Shown here: piece by piece, positions 1-11,946 of the stretch
Position numbering within the stretch: the stretch's first letter is position 1
Layout: each line of letters begins with the position of its first letter
NCBI RefSeq assembly: GCF_002878395.1
Contig: NC_061118.1
Span: 129,815,465 to 129,879,464 of the forward strand
DNA length: 64,000 nucleotides
Direction of reading: 5' to 3'
From: Capsicum annuum
Lineage: Eukaryota > Streptophyta > Magnoliopsida > Solanales > Solanaceae
Translations under genes and position numbers: made by a program
Notes under the pieces: generated by a model
What the model was told of the DNA's origin: nothing
The model's input: the letters and a program-made list of their open reading frames with translations, nothing else
The model's database searches: none

Positions 1-324
1 ATGCTATCCAACATACGACTCCCTCACCTAACTCATACCATCACCATATAACTAGTACCTTTCATCTCATACCCTAAGCAGAATTATCTAGGCTAGACAT
101 TGGAGAACATATGTTTTTTGACCCTACCTTTCATATTATGTACATACGGCTCGTATGATATCTTTTCATATCAAGAACAAAACTTGGAAAATATCATAAT
201 GACCAATATATGACTAGGGTACTGGACCCATACCCACACCATACAATCCTAGGAGTAAGTCGTACGTTGATCATAAGGTTAAAAATCAAGGAAATTGTAA
301 AAGGCCAAAACCCAGGGTGTTTTA
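1..324 (-). repeat. Element A, left LTR (truncated by window start)
   Basis: This is the outer (5', U3) end of a minus-strand LTR. It aligns with 5560-5876, sharing blocks such as ctcacctaactc, ctaggctagaca and atgtacatac. The right end (gggtgtttta) is the complement of a decayed TGTAACACCC-style LTR start and is followed at once by a polypurine tract. It contains near-palindromic words (ggctcgtatgat near 150, gtcgtacg near 260) typical of the U3 ends in this window. The exact terminus is inferred because the terminal TG is mutated. Confidence 0.6.
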
Positions 325-327
325 ATT

Positions 328-343
328 CTCCCCCACTTGGATC
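328..343 (-). other. Element A polypurine tract (left copy)
   Basis: On the minus strand this reads GATCCAAGTGGGGGAG and lies immediately before the LTR start, the expected place for the plus-strand primer of a Ty3/gypsy element. The same tract recurs at 5880-5895 next to the second LTR copy. Confidence 0.6.
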
Positions 344-1015
344 ATTCATTCCCAAAGGTAGTACAAGCATGTTTAAACCCATAAAAATCTTTATTCATAC
401 CTCTAACTATGTTATAACAATGATGCCAAGGAAATCTTCAACCTATCTTTAAGAAGGACAAAAAGAATAAGATAAGAAGACATATATAACTTATGCACGA
501 TTATCAAAAATGGAAATTAAGAATGACCAATCAGACTCCATGTCCCTATCAGCTCCCTATGGAGCTCTTTTCTAAGCAACCAATGCATCTAATATCCATT
601 AAATAGGACAACACTCTCTACTAAGATTTCATTATAAAGACAACAATCCTCTATCTCAACCCCCAACTTCCCCATGAACACATAACTAGAAGGCCAGAGT
701 TTAACCGCACAACCATCACATGCTAAAGACCAATTGGGAGTTAAAGGTGCTAAAGAAAACCATGGGAAGCTATACTTTATATCTCTCCAACAATGATACC
801 CCGTCTATCACTAAAATCAAGAAACCTCAAGTCTTAGCCAAGGAGATATAACTGCATAACACAATAGGTGGGTATCATCAACCCCCAATATTCAAGCCTT
901 CCTCCCCACCCCTACTTTATGGATCTCCCACCAAAAAGTTACAATTTTAACTAGTATCACAAAGTTCTTCATCGCACCTCCCTTCCTTAGCTATTTCATA
1001 GAACAAAATTCTTCT
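344..1015 (-). pseudogene. Unidentified ORF-like segment inside element A (left copy)
   Basis: This block is repeated at 5896-6525. Between about 525 and 790 the minus strand has a frame that is open except for one stop and is recognisably the same in both copies: short runs such as CDGCAVKL, YVFMGKLGVEIED and LVESVVLFNGY here match YDGCEVKL, YVFVGEVWEGVEM and LVESVVLFMGY there, with the stop directly after GY in both. A 6-nt length difference keeps the frame. I do not recognise the protein. It sits where the 3' end of pol and the chromodomain should be, so it may be a transduced or element-specific segment. The copies share homology up to about 1015, with a roughly 50-nt gap in the right copy near 6485. 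Confidence 0.45.
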
Positions 1016-2224
1016 TATTCTTTGATCTACTCTTATAACCTTAGCTCTAGTAGTCACCCCAAATTTTCACAACCAAGGATGTCTACTCCCTCATCCTAAA
1101 TATTACTATGCTTCCACAGCCACTACCACCCTAATAGAAGAAGCGTCATTGAGGAACTAAAGTACAATTATTAAGAATGAGGAAGTAGGGGGTTACTTGT
1201 TAATTACAAGTCCTATTTGTCAGTCTACTCAAGGCGAGACCTACAAAATAAAATACGACACATTACGCATGAGTTACTCCATAGTAACAACCTAGGTTAT
1301 AAATGATAGATAATTTTGATATAAACACACCATAGCACAAGTCTTTAGGATTGCGCACTGGGAGAAAAATGATTAAATATATCATGCGTAATATAACATA
1401 AAGTCAAGATTCATATTCATGGAACAAAGCAAGAATTGTCACTTAAAACTACTATTTCTTAGATCTAGGCATGACGTGAGATATGAATATATGGATCATG
1501 AGTGTAATGACATAGATCTTGAATACTTAGATGATTGAATTTCTGAGAATCCTTATTGCCTTTGGTTTAGGGGATGTAGTATAGACATACGCAGTAAGCA
1601 AAATGTGAACCTTAGGCATAAGTGCTATTAAAATATATGCAATAATAGTAGAGTGCCCCTTCAATGAAATAGAAGGGAATCATTAGAATGGGAGTAAAAT
1701 TGCCCCGAATTTCCCTTTGAAGTCCATTGCTAGGAGAAAATTTAAGATTAGCCCTCAATCTCCGTCATACTACACCTATAAGAACAACTCTCCTCTATAA
1801 GGGGTATCACCATGGATATGCTCTAGGGATACCTGACTCTCTTATCTTTAAAACTTTGTCTATCCGGATAATACCTCGAGTTCAACATAGCCTTACTAAC
1901 TCCATGCCCAAACACATTTAATGACTTAACTCCCAATCCATTAACTCAACCTGGACCTCCAGCCTATATGTCACCACTTCCCCACTCTTGCATCCCCTAA
2001 GTTATCAACCTCATCTATTAGTCACACCCCACCAGGCCTAACAATCTAGCCTAATAACTCTCACCTCACTACCTTCGAGCTAAAATACTTATTTCACCAA
2101 ATTAATATATAGGGTTTAAACATAGTGTCCATCAATCATCACGCATTACTAATAGAGTACCCCATGTAAAATATACATATATGGTCCACACCATAAGGAC
2201 GTATCCCCTATATGATTATCTCCT
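1016..2224. other. Element A interior, unassigned
   Basis: About 1.2 kb between the duplicated block and the start of RT homology. I find no reverse transcriptase, RNase H, integrase or chromodomain motif on either strand. The space is also too small for these domains, which take about 2.7 kb in element J. A 64-codon plus-strand frame at 1727-1921 has no recognisable content. Either another scrap replaced pol or it is too decayed to read. Confidence 0.4.
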
Positions 2225-2790
2225 ACCGTTAACCTATACATACCCAAAGAAAACGATCCCTTTTATGCACAAAAGAACGGAACTAGCCCTTGGAGAAAAA
2301 TAGTGCAGACAATCCCTTATTAAAAGGATACTTTGGATGCTTTTTATGCTTCTTTAACTTGAATGGAATCATTCTATAAAGAGGGAATAGAACTAGGACA
2401 AGTTTTCGAAATAAGATCAATCCGAATAATTTCCCTATCGGGACACTATGAATGTCATTCGGTAAGACCTCAAGAATTTTATTCACCAATAGAATAGAAT
2501 GCAAAGAAGGACTCTCTGAGTTAGAATCTTTAACCTAGACCATATGATAGAGACACCCTTTTGAGATTAACCTCTGAGCTCTAAGATATGATATAAACTT
2601 CCTCTTAGGAGATAGGGAACTCTCTCCCACTTAATAACCTACTCATTAGGAAATTTACTGATGACCTTACAGGACCGACAGTCTAAAGACACATCACATA
2701 AGTATAACTAATCCACCCCTAATATAATATCTAATTAACCATATCTATTTCAAACAGATCCACCAAAGTCTTCTGACCATCCAAAGATAC
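2225..2790 (-). pseudogene. Element A protease-RT linker and first RT residues
   Basis: Minus-strand frames align with element J at about 60560-61000. The 73-codon frame at 2283-2504 carries the Tekay-type linker between protease and RT (VNKILEVLPNDIHSVP, then LYRMIPFKLKKHKKH and NKGL), equivalent to the linker at about 60610-60830 in J. Left of it, a decayed KKDGSLRMCIDYR-like string marks the start of RT near 2225-2275, after which the similarity stops. Right of it, 2520-2640 matches the J segment just upstream of the linker (acatgatagaga and following). Frameshifts and stops are frequent. Confidence 0.65.
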
Positions 2791-3820
2791 CGCAAAACCA
2801 TTATAGACACTTCTAGTCACCACAAAGTCACCCACCTAGGTAGAAGTAGGAAAGGGTCTGGAATAAACTCTGGACTAAACTAAAATGTACAACCACGAAT
2901 AGGGTCACATAAGAAAGAATGGACCTCGAATCAAGCAAAGACTACACAACACGAGAAAAGAGTTTAAATATATCAAAAAGGACATCAGACAATGCCTTGG
3001 ACTCCTATCAGGTAGTGACATCACAAGGACAATCCCAACCAGTGTCAAATTCAGAAGCAGCACCCCTCAGTGTATAAGCTAGGAAAGTGGCAACAAAGAT
3101 TCTGTTTTCTTTGATGGCAATCCTTGTGGCAAACTTTCGCCGTATGTGACCCTACTAGCCATAACTAATATATTGATTCCTCTCTTTATAGAAATAACCA
3201 TAGTGCAATCGACCCTAAAACCAGCAGGGAAGATAGGGTGGGGCTAACTGGTTTTCACCAGCCTAAAAAGGTATTCACCAATAGACTGAGGATAAGGGAT
3301 ACTTACAATTACTTCCAAACTCCTCATATTCCCTTGTTCAAACCACTGTCTTCCACCTGTTCAACTATTTCTATAACCCCTCCTTTATTCTAAAATTTGG
3401 GACTTCGTACTCTGCCTATTTCTCAACCTTTTCTTATTTTTTTCACACCAATAGGATTGAACTGGCATGATACAGATGCCACTATCATGGTCAATAGATT
3501 AATAGAACGTTGGTACTTAGCATTGGTAACATCTATTTGAAATGATAGAGTATAAGTATCACCCTTTATGGCAGGGTCAGTAGAGACCTATAGAAAAATA
3601 TGGGAGAAATCAGAAGCAGTGCCCCTTGACTAGGTCTGTACCTCATAAGTTGGATGAGATCCGCCCACATCATCCTTGAGTGGGATAAATGAGTTTCCAT
3701 GAGCTTTAAATCAACAGAAGGGCATAATCTAATAGGCAAATAAAAGATGATTCAGAGGAGAGTTAAAAACCCTAGACTCTATAGCTTGAAAATAGATCAA
3801 TAAGAAAGTGAAACATTCCT
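2791..3820 (-). pseudogene. Element A gag remnant
   Basis: This is the stretch between the protease region and the primer-binding leader. The junction sequence at about 2985-3010 (ggactcctatca) also occurs in J at 61325, and the leader from about 3820 matches J from 62680 (aaacattcc, tatggcac, aaaagagactctact). A zinc-knuckle remnant is readable near 3120-3180 on the minus strand (GHIRRKF after a Y-G pair). The rest is too frameshifted to translate reliably. Assignment as gag rests mostly on position. Confidence 0.45.
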
Positions 3821-3924
3821 AGATGTCTCGTAGACTCTACCTTATAAGTATGGCACACTACACAACCATAAAAGAGACTCTACTCTACATGGCTTTGTAG
3901 ATAACCCATGACATGAAAAATCAG

Positions 3925-3936
3925 TCTCTAATACCA
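3925..3936 (-). other. Element A primer-binding site (initiator tRNA-Met type)
   Basis: The plus strand reads tctctaatacca, matching 10 of 12 positions of gctctgatacca, the complement of the TGGTATCAGAGC primer site used by many plant Ty3/gypsy and Ty1/copia elements. It lies 4 nt left of the LTR edge, as expected for a minus-strand element. Confidence 0.6.
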
Positions 3937-3940
3937 ATAT

Positions 3941-5876
3941 GACACGACACAAACAAGGGTTGCATCATGCCGGGCGTATCCTATTTGATTGGAACTTGTG
4001 ACCACCCTCTATATCCAATCTAGCCAATATATATACAATCCATGTTGGATGAATTTCAAATATATAACAAGATAGAGTACTAAAATAATAATGGAGGTGT
4101 GATAGTATGGCCGGTTCCTACATAGCATAGGGATATAGTGCTCGAAGATAGGTTAAAGGGTTAACAATAGCATGTACTCAAGAGTAAGGATAAAATAATG
4201 CCATTATTCAAAATCAAAGTAAATAACCATATGCAAACTCATATACACACACACACACACATATATATCATATTGGGAAAGGGAACCGAAATTAACATAT
4301 ATTTAAAACCTTAACCTGGGTTGTGTAGCTTAACTTTCATAATACACACACGAGATATTTGGGTATAGTGTTACCCCGTGGATGGGCCCTAGTGCGTGTA
4401 GCCGCATGAACTGGAGATACCATAGGTGGCTGAGGATTCTCTTGTACCATTATCCCTCTATGATATATATGTATGTGTATAAACTTAAGGGATTCTCTTG
4501 TACCCCAAAAATACATGGTCATTAATACCAATCCTCACATGAAACAAATATGAGTTTCTAGTGTCAACCTTTCGGACTCACACCCTCACGGCTAGATATC
4601 ACAACCTCCATTATTGCATAATTAATACCTCTAGTCGATAACCAAACTACTAATTCTAGGCATCAATTATTAGGGTATTAATTAGTGGTATCATCATACC
4701 AACTATAGCTTACAAGCATTGTCATTAGCCAGCACTTAGGGGATTTCTATATACACTACAAACTCTATTATTAAAATCACTTAGGGGATTCTCGTGTACC
4801 ATGCAAGGTTTTTATTATAAGTGTACTTGGGGGATTCCTGTGTACCCCACAAGGTTTTTACTTAAACCAAATCCATGGCCACCAATGCCTTTGAAAAAAT
4901 AATTTAATTCAACCAAAAAAATTTATGTTTCATTACAATATTATGTAATGCAAAGATTCAAAGGAAAGTCAATCTATTTGTCCATTGGCGTTTTGACAAA
5001 CATATTGAGAGCATATAGTTTCCAAAAGTAAAATAACGCATCACTTGACCATTCCCATGCAACCACATGTTCAAACAGGCATTAGAACATGAAACCATAA
5101 GAAAAACATGGGAAAACTTATCCAACCAAGAACAACCAAAACCCCCAACATCTATTTCAAAACCAAAATAATACCATAGTAATATCATAAAAACCATTCA
5201 TTAAAATATATTTTTAGTTGAACTAACAATGAGGGAGAAGTAACATGCCCAATTTATGAAGATTCATGGAGAGATTTTTATCCTTAAGCCTCTAGATGAC
5301 TACCTTGAAGAAACCCTAGCCCAATCTTATTGAGAGGGTTTAAAGAGAGTTATTAATATTCTAAAGTATGAAAAGGATGACCAATTAGGGTTATCAGATG
5401 TGGGGTCTCAAGGGCTTAGGGTGGGAATTGTCCAAAATACCCCAAACTTACAAGTTGTAGAAGACTCACAGGAGGGTATGGTTGGACCCCTACACTCGTA
5501 CCTACATTATACGAGTGTACCTTCCACTCGTACCATGATGAGAAATTTGGACACCATATCTTATCAAACATAAAACTCCCTCACCTAACTCGTACCATCA
5601 ACATATGACTAGTACTTTTCAGGTATACTAAGTAGAAATATCTAGGCTAGACACTGGACAACTTATGGTTTTTACCCTACCTCTTGTATCATGTACATAC
5701 AACTCAAATGATGAATTTTTATACCAAGAATAGAAATTACAAAATATCATAATGACCAACATATGACTAGGACCCTAGACCCGTACCCATATTATACGAG
5801 TTAGGGTGTAAGTTATTGACGATCAAAATGTTCAAAATCGAGGAAATTTTTAAGGGACAAAACCCAATGTGTTTTA
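3941..5876 (-). repeat. Element A, middle LTR
   Basis: 1.9-kb LTR bounded by a primer-binding site on the left and a polypurine tract on the right. It aligns with the left LTR of J (55136-57662): shared landmarks are ggttcctacat (4112 and 55734), the gggaaagggaac stretch (4273 and 55885), the tgtgtagctta stretch and repeated ggggattc..gtgtacc units (4380-4860 and 56050-56520). Relative to J it lacks about 430 bp corresponding to 55265-55700. The U3 end (5480-5800) has several actcgtacc / tacgagtg near-palindromes. Because internal sequence follows on both sides, it is the shared LTR of a tandem array. Confidence 0.65.
4241..4268. repeat. (CA)n-(TA)n microsatellite in LTR
   Basis: A run of ac units followed by at units. 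The same LTR position carries acacacatatata at about 55867 and a pure ta run at 63523-63544 in J, so the simple repeat is an ancestral LTR feature that has changed in length and composition. Confidence 0.8.
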
Positions 5877-6525
5877 ATTGTCCCCCACTTGGATCATTCA
5901 TCCTTGAATGATAGGATAAGGCAGTACAAAGGTAAGAAAAATCTCTACTCATACCTTTAACTATGTTAGATAACAAAGATGCCAAGTAAATCTTTAACCT
6001 ACCTTTCACAAGGATAGAAAAAAAGATGTTATGAATATATGCACACCTTATGCATGATAATCCAAAAAGGAGAGTAAGAATGAGCAGTCAGACTCCATGT
6101 CTCATTCAGTTCCCCACAAAGTTTCTTCCTAATCAACCAATACATCTAATATCCCATAAATAAGACCACACTCTCCACCAACCTTTCATCATAAAGAGAA
6201 CATTTTTCCATCTCAACCCCTTCCCAAACTTCCCCCACAAATACATAACTAGAATGCCTGAGTTTAACCTCACATCCATCATATGCTAAAGACTAACTGG
6301 GAGTAAAAGGTTCTAGTGGAACCATAGGACCCTATACTTTCCATCACTGTGATAATACTACCTCATCTATCACTATAGTCAAGAAACCTCAGGTCTTAAT
6401 CAAGGAGTTATAATCGCATAACACAATGGGTTAGTATCTATCAACCCCCAATATTTATGTTTGTCTCCCTACCGTCGCACCTTCTCATAACTATTTCATT
6501 GGAAAAAATTCTCCCTCTCTTCGCA
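5877..6525 (-). pseudogene. Element A second polypurine tract and internal copy
   Basis: Begins with a tract at 5880-5895 (minus strand CAAGTGGGGGA) and continues as the partner of 325-1015. The conserved minus-strand frame at about 6060-6330 includes YDGCEVKLRHSSYVF and LVESVVLFMGY, then a stop shared with the left copy. Finding 3' internal sequence outside an LTR means the structure is LTR-internal-LTR-internal, the usual product of unequal recombination between element copies. It ends near the hairpin at 6517-6536, where plus-strand element B begins. Confidence 0.55.
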
Positions 6526-9250
6526 TTTGCGAAGAGTAAGTTTCCCCTTTCTTATGACTGTAATTATGGATTTTACAATCACAGAGAGTAACTAATGTGT
6601 TGGGTTTATTTCTTTATCTTGTTTTCAATGTCCTATCTATGATCACAGGGTTCGGGTCAGGTTGACAAACTCTATTTTCATGGCCTAGGGTTTCTCGTTT
6701 GTGAAAACCATTTCTTACCTGGACAAAATTTAATCCCCATCTCAATCCAAAACTCCATTTTCACCATATTTCACCTTTTTAGCTCAGGTTAAGGTAATTC
6801 AAGGGATTTTTTGAGTTTTCTTTCATGGGTAAGTTTCCTAATCTTATACTAACCATCAAAAAAACTTCAAATCCATGATTTTTAATGAATTATTATGCTT
6901 TTGCCTGATAAATTTTTAAGTAAGTATTTCATTTATTCAAGGTCTAATTTTATGTGGATATTCAATTGACACTCTTCTTTATATAGAGAAGATTATTATT
7001 AAGTAATTTTTTTTTATTCTTTTTGTTTTTGAACTTGTTCTTAATGTTATTTTGCACTTGTCTTAAATAAAGTCAATAATGGTATCATTAGGTTTCGTTT
7101 GACTTATAAATGTTATTTTTGAGTAGATTGTATGTGTTTGGTGTTGATTCAAGGGAGTCAAGCTTCCCATTGAAGATTTGGATGGTGTTTAGAGTTGTGG
7201 ATCTTTATTTAAGGAAAGTTGATTTGTACCATGACTTTTTCCAAAGTGTTTATATGTTTGATGCTTGTTTGTATGTTTTATAGTATTTCGTGTAGGATTA
7301 GGGGTCCCATTTAAGTAATATAGCAAGCATCTACACATGTACCATAGTCTTCGATGGATTTTAATTAGATAACTACCTATTATAGTTTGATTTGTACTTG
7401 CAATTACATCTTGGATTGACTATAAATGACTAAGTTAGTGTTCATGAATAATTGATAAGGATTACCTATATTATAAGCTTGTATCAGAATTGATTTTTTC
7501 CTAGTGGATAGTAGGTTATTCTTACATTGTTATGGAATAGTTGAGGTTTAATAAGTACTTAAAGTATAAAAAGACCTGTATTAGATGATAAGACTTAAGT
7601 GTCTAAAAAAACTAGGTTTTGGTAGTTACACAGTATATTATTTTTGGGATTGGTGTTTATTTCATATTGCCCATATGGGACTTATGTGAACACATTTATG
7701 AACTTGAGTAACTACTTATGATTGTGTGCCTAAGTAGGGGCTTATATATATATATTACTTGTGAATTTGATAGGATATATTATTAGATGCCTATTAAGGT
7801 CTTGACTTGATCATATTTGTGCATTAAATTTCTTATTTATTATTATATTGCATGAGTGAGGGTTTGACTTTTCATCATAGGTCGTATCTGCCTAATAAAA
7901 AGGCTTATATATCATTGTGTCACCTGAGTGTGAGCTTGACTTTACATTGCAAGTCATATTTGAGCATTAAATTCCATTATCATTATAGTGATGCCCAAGT
8001 GAAGGGGTGGAGATGATATTATTGATGACTACATTACTATTTATTCTATTGGTCGAAAGTGGGACATGAAAATATGAATTATTGATACATTGAGTTAATT
8101 TTGGGCTCACTTATACATTCATTGAATGGATTTTTATCCTCATACTAATTTGTTGTAAGTATTACATCCTAAAATAATTCACGCTATTTATGAGACACTG
8201 GTACTACCCGAAAACACTATTTTTGAAAGTAAATAAGACACTTTCCTTCCTGACAAATAAGACAGAAAGTAGAGTTGAGATTAATATTGAGATATCAGAT
8301 ATACTATATGTGTTACAAACTCTCCATAGGTCCTAACTGGTAGCTCCAAGTTTGGTGAGCCTACACAGTAAGTCAAGAGGTGGCTTTAACCATTCATAAT
8401 TATCCCATCATCATCATCCCATTGAGTTGAATCATTTGCAATGCATTACATTTCCAGGTTTGGTTTGATACTGTATTTGTATTTACTTTTGTATTGTATT
8501 GTCATCTTTGAACCTTATTTATGATATTGTTTCATTTTATTACATTGTCTTTTATCATATTATACTAATTTGGATGTTGGAATATTATGAGATGTGGGAT
8601 ATGAGATACACTCATATATATATGCATTCTCTCCTTGTCTTTATCCCATATTTCTTTGTTGATTATAATTAACTATACCTGATATATCTTATTAGTGAGT
8701 TTACTTATAAATGACTTTCCTTATAGATCGATCATGTAATGAATACTATTAACACACCTAATTTAATATGCCTACCCTGTTGTTGGTGAATCTATTAGCC
8801 GTTGTGTTGGATTACCCAGATAAGAATGAAATGGTAAAATTTTTGTATTTGATTGATTGGGGGAAGCCTTGGGTAGTTGGGTTGATTTTTCTTGCCATCT
8901 CTTAGATTAGGATTGGTCATCGATGATACTTGCTAAGTACATGTGGTTTCATACTCACTTTGCTTTTCTTTCTTTTTTCTTATTTTTACCTCTTATAGGT
9001 ATTGGTTCGATTGGCAGATGGTAATGATGTTTTATTAAAGTTGACATTGCGGAGATTGAGGTATTGGCTGATGGACTTTAGAATATCTCAGATCTCAATA
9101 TTTTTGTCTTATGTTTTTATTCATATCTAATACATTTTAGACTTTTATTATTATTATTAGTTGAATCTGTATAGAGGCTTGTACTGCTGACAATGAAACC
9201 TGGATGTATTTACAAGATTTGTGTCTTATGTATATATATATATAATACAT
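6517..9250 (+). repeat. Element B, plus-strand LTR-like stretch
   Basis: About 2.7 kb resembling a sense-oriented gypsy LTR. It opens with a 9-bp inverted repeat (ctcttcgca / tgcgaagag, 2-nt loop, 6517-6536), continues through the leader-like attcaagggat...gagttttctttcatgggtaag (about 6795-6835), and from 7830 to 8640 is related to 46870-47727 (element G). Neither terminus nor any target duplication can be fixed. TA-rich runs lie at 7742-7757 and 9230-9245. No coding frame of note. Confidence 0.5.
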
Positions 9251-10639
9251 TTGTTTCTGCTCTTCAACACCTTTTAACTCTTGTTATATATATATTTAGG
9301 GATCCTTCAGTTTTCGCTCTTTGACATCCTTTAAATCTTGTTCATTTGATTTGGTTAGGTTTACATGCCTAGATGGTTTGACAATTTCCATCACATGCCC
9401 ATTTTGGTGTCTTGACACATGGTTTGTGTTCTGGTAGTGCCATACTTGTAATAAGTAAGCTAAGATCAAATTTGGATAGAATTTTTTTTTAGAATGGTAA
9501 CAACACAATGTGTAGTGACAAATAGCGAAGGTGACTTACCAAAGAAGATCTAAAAGCACACTATATGTAATATAAGACATCTAAAATTGTTTTTTCTTTT
9601 GCTAGGTATTCTAGTGTATGCCAAAAATAGTAAAGCAGTAAACAATTTACATTTAACTTCTAGATAGAGATTTCTCTTTAGAACATCTCCGACTTCTTTC
9701 CTTCCATATAATCTACCGAATGCTAGTTGTGTAAATCCTCTATCTCTCCTTATGATTAGATTTCACAATTTGAGACTAATCCCTTCACATATCAGGCACT
9801 TGTCATACATCATGAGGATCCAACCAAAAACGTGGATGAAATTGCCTACATATTATAAGGTTAATGCATAAGTGAAACTCCTTTCATAAATCATTAAGTA
9901 TTTAAAACATAATTAAGGATAAAAACTTCAAAACGTCCCCAAAAAAATCCAAAACTAACATCAACCTCTATCCACGAAGCTGCTAAGATATCATGAATCG
10001 ATAAATATGCTTGGACAATCCCTAACTACCATTAGACTATAGTATGTCTGACATTATGCTAAAACACACCTTCCAAAAAATGTATGGCTTCTTACTATCT
10101 AATACGTGAAATCCTAATAGCACAAAAATCACTAGCGTACATCTGAGGACCTACATCATGTAATGGATATATCATCTAATATGGTAAATACAAGGAATGT
10201 ATTTGTATGTAAACTGAGAAGGGAAACATATTTTTGAATACATATAAGAAACTAAACCATAAATAAAAGAAAGAAAGGTGGGACATTAGGACATGGAACA
10301 TAACCTATCTAAGGGTTCTTCTACGGTAACACATGGTCTATGTTTCACGTTTAAAATATTCTTCAAAGCCCCCATAGTCATCCAAAATGTTTTCATAACC
10401 AAATTAAGATCAACAAAGTCCTTTTTTAGGTTTTTGAGGTATAAAAAGGCTACACTAACACAAAAATTTTTGGGTGTTATAATTGATTACCTTTTATATT
10501 TTTTCCAACTTACTAAACTTTTTCTAAAACTTATGGCATGAACCATCTAATACCTTTAAGATTAATAAAAAAATTCCATAATGGATTAATCCATTTATAG
10601 TTTAAAAGAAGATAACTAATCGCCTCTGCTTGTTTTCCA
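9251..10639. other. AT-rich stretch without recognisable gene
   Basis: I see no protein motif on either strand. Near its left edge a short degenerate duplication is visible (gctcttcaacacctttta... at about 9260 and gctctttgacatccttta... at about 9316), separated by TA-rich sequence. Frames of 70 codons (9296-9508, minus) and 82 codons (10293-10541, plus) have no family resemblance I can name. By position it could be the leader and 5' interior of element B. Confidence 0.4.
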
Positions 10640-11310
10640 CATAAATTGCAATTTGTGGTCAGGTCAGATTAGGATGACCAAATTACCTAGAGTTTATGTT
10701 AGAGTTGTCTATTTAGGTTCTAGGGTTTCTAGTGGTGGTAGTTTTGGAGTGTTAAAGAGGTTGAGGCTAGCGCGGACACCACTTGTTACCATACTTATGA
10801 TCGAGAATTAGTTGATTTGAGTGGTGGGTTTTCTTTAGTGGGTGATTCCTATTTTTTCTTAGTATGCTACTTTAGGGCTTCATACTACAGATGCAAATGT
10901 GACTATTACTGGTTCTCCTAACATTGATGAGTTATTACCGAGATTACTTCATATCCAGTGACTTTACCGTTTATATTTATGGAAGGACAAATTGAAAATA
11001 TTGAGTTCATGAGGACCGATCCTCCCTAGTTTTATGAAGATACTAGGTTTGATGCTTATAAGTTCTTTTTTGGTTGCTCTAAGAGGATGAACAAGTTTGC
11101 TTTGGTAGTTTCTAATAGAGTACACTTTACTTTTTTTATTTTTTTGGGCCATCCAGACTGTGGTTGAAGACCTTCTTAGAAGGTAGATTAACAAAATCTC
11201 CTTCTTTTATGGGATAAGTTAGAGGAGTTTGAGTGTTCTTAGAGGAGTTTAAGTGGAGGTATAAGATTCTGGTATGCCATAAGGCCCAGGAATTTGATGA
11301 AAATAGAAAT
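10640..11310 (+). pseudogene. Element B gag remnant
   Basis: Decayed capsid-type gag in the sense orientation with several stops and frameshifts. Readable pieces in order: EFMRTDPP followed by a stop and FYEDTRFDAYKFF (from about 11003, equivalent to the FxRxNPPxF...DP.xF block of plant gypsy gag), RMNKFALVVSNRVHFTF (equivalent to the RVELAAYQLKxVA block), then GPSRLWLKTFLEGRLTKSP (about 11145-11203, equivalent to the segment around the conserved tryptophan). The block order and spacing support gag. It lies downstream of the B LTR-like region on the same strand, consistent with one element. Confidence 0.55.
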
Positions 11311-11690
11311 ATGCATGTCAGGGATCAAAATCTTCATGGTTATGCTTGAAGATGGTTAGATGAAAATAATACTTTTGGTCCTTTAGTTTTAGTTTAATGG
11401 GCTTTGACATTTTTGGTTTTATTTTTATGCGGAGGTATCGACCACAATAAGAGGGATTTCCCACAGATTTTATAAATAAATATATCATTGGTTTGTATGA
11501 GAGATGACAAGTTATCGTATTATGTTCCATATGATGGACATGGGGTAGGAGTTTTTGGTACAACAACCACAAGTATGGTTTTCGTACACTTTTTGATTTT
11601 TCGTGGTAGAATTTGACTAGCATTGTATATTCTTCTATGTATACTTGTTTAGAACTAGGTTTCAATGTGATTTGTGATTTTTGCTGGGTT
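11311..11690 (+). other. Element B, gag-to-protease interval
   Basis: About 380 bp between the gag and protease remnants. A zinc knuckle would be expected here but none is readable. A 115-codon minus-strand frame (11318-11665) has no retroelement or host motif and overlaps the sense-strand element. Confidence 0.35.
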
Positions 11691-11699
11691 TGTTGATAT

Positions 11700-11885
11700 T
11701 ATTGCCCGTTAGACGATTCCTTAGTGGTAGATCAGACATATCAGTCTTATGTTGTGACTCACTTAGAGTTCATATGGGGATTAGGATTGGTTTCTTAAGT
11801 TTAGTGGATTTTGGTGTATTTGGGTGTGATCTCTTCAATGCTTGTGTTTTATATTTATGTTGGATCAATGTATCAATGTCATAGC
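11700..11885 (+). pseudogene. Protease-like scrap, copy 1
   Basis: A plus-strand frame reads LVVDQTYQSYVVTHLEF then GLGLVS before a stop, resembling the retroviral-type aspartic protease start (an active-site D followed by a T/S-Y-S-Y-V run) with the D-S/T-G triad damaged. The same roughly 150-bp segment recurs at 21814-21983 and 27661-27830 next to the right end of both C LTR copies. Assignment to protease is an inference from spacing after gag and weak motif similarity. Confidence 0.35.
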
Positions 11886-11946
11886 TTGAGACTACTCCTA
11901 GTCGTAACATGATTATTAGAAACACAAGTGACTCCTACCTAACCCA

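Noticed and set aside
6517..6536. Hairpin as a transcription terminator
   Set aside because: This is plant DNA; the ctcttcgca/tgcgaag inverted repeat fits the U3 near-palindromes of LTRs here and has no T-run.
9296..9508. 70-codon minus-strand frame as a host gene exon
   Set aside because: No splice-site context, motif or neighbouring exon; it includes low-complexity TA/T-rich ends.
11318..11665. 115-codon minus-strand open frame
   Set aside because: It overlaps plus-strand gag/protease debris, has no motif, and its composition follows the AT-rich complement; judged a chance frame.
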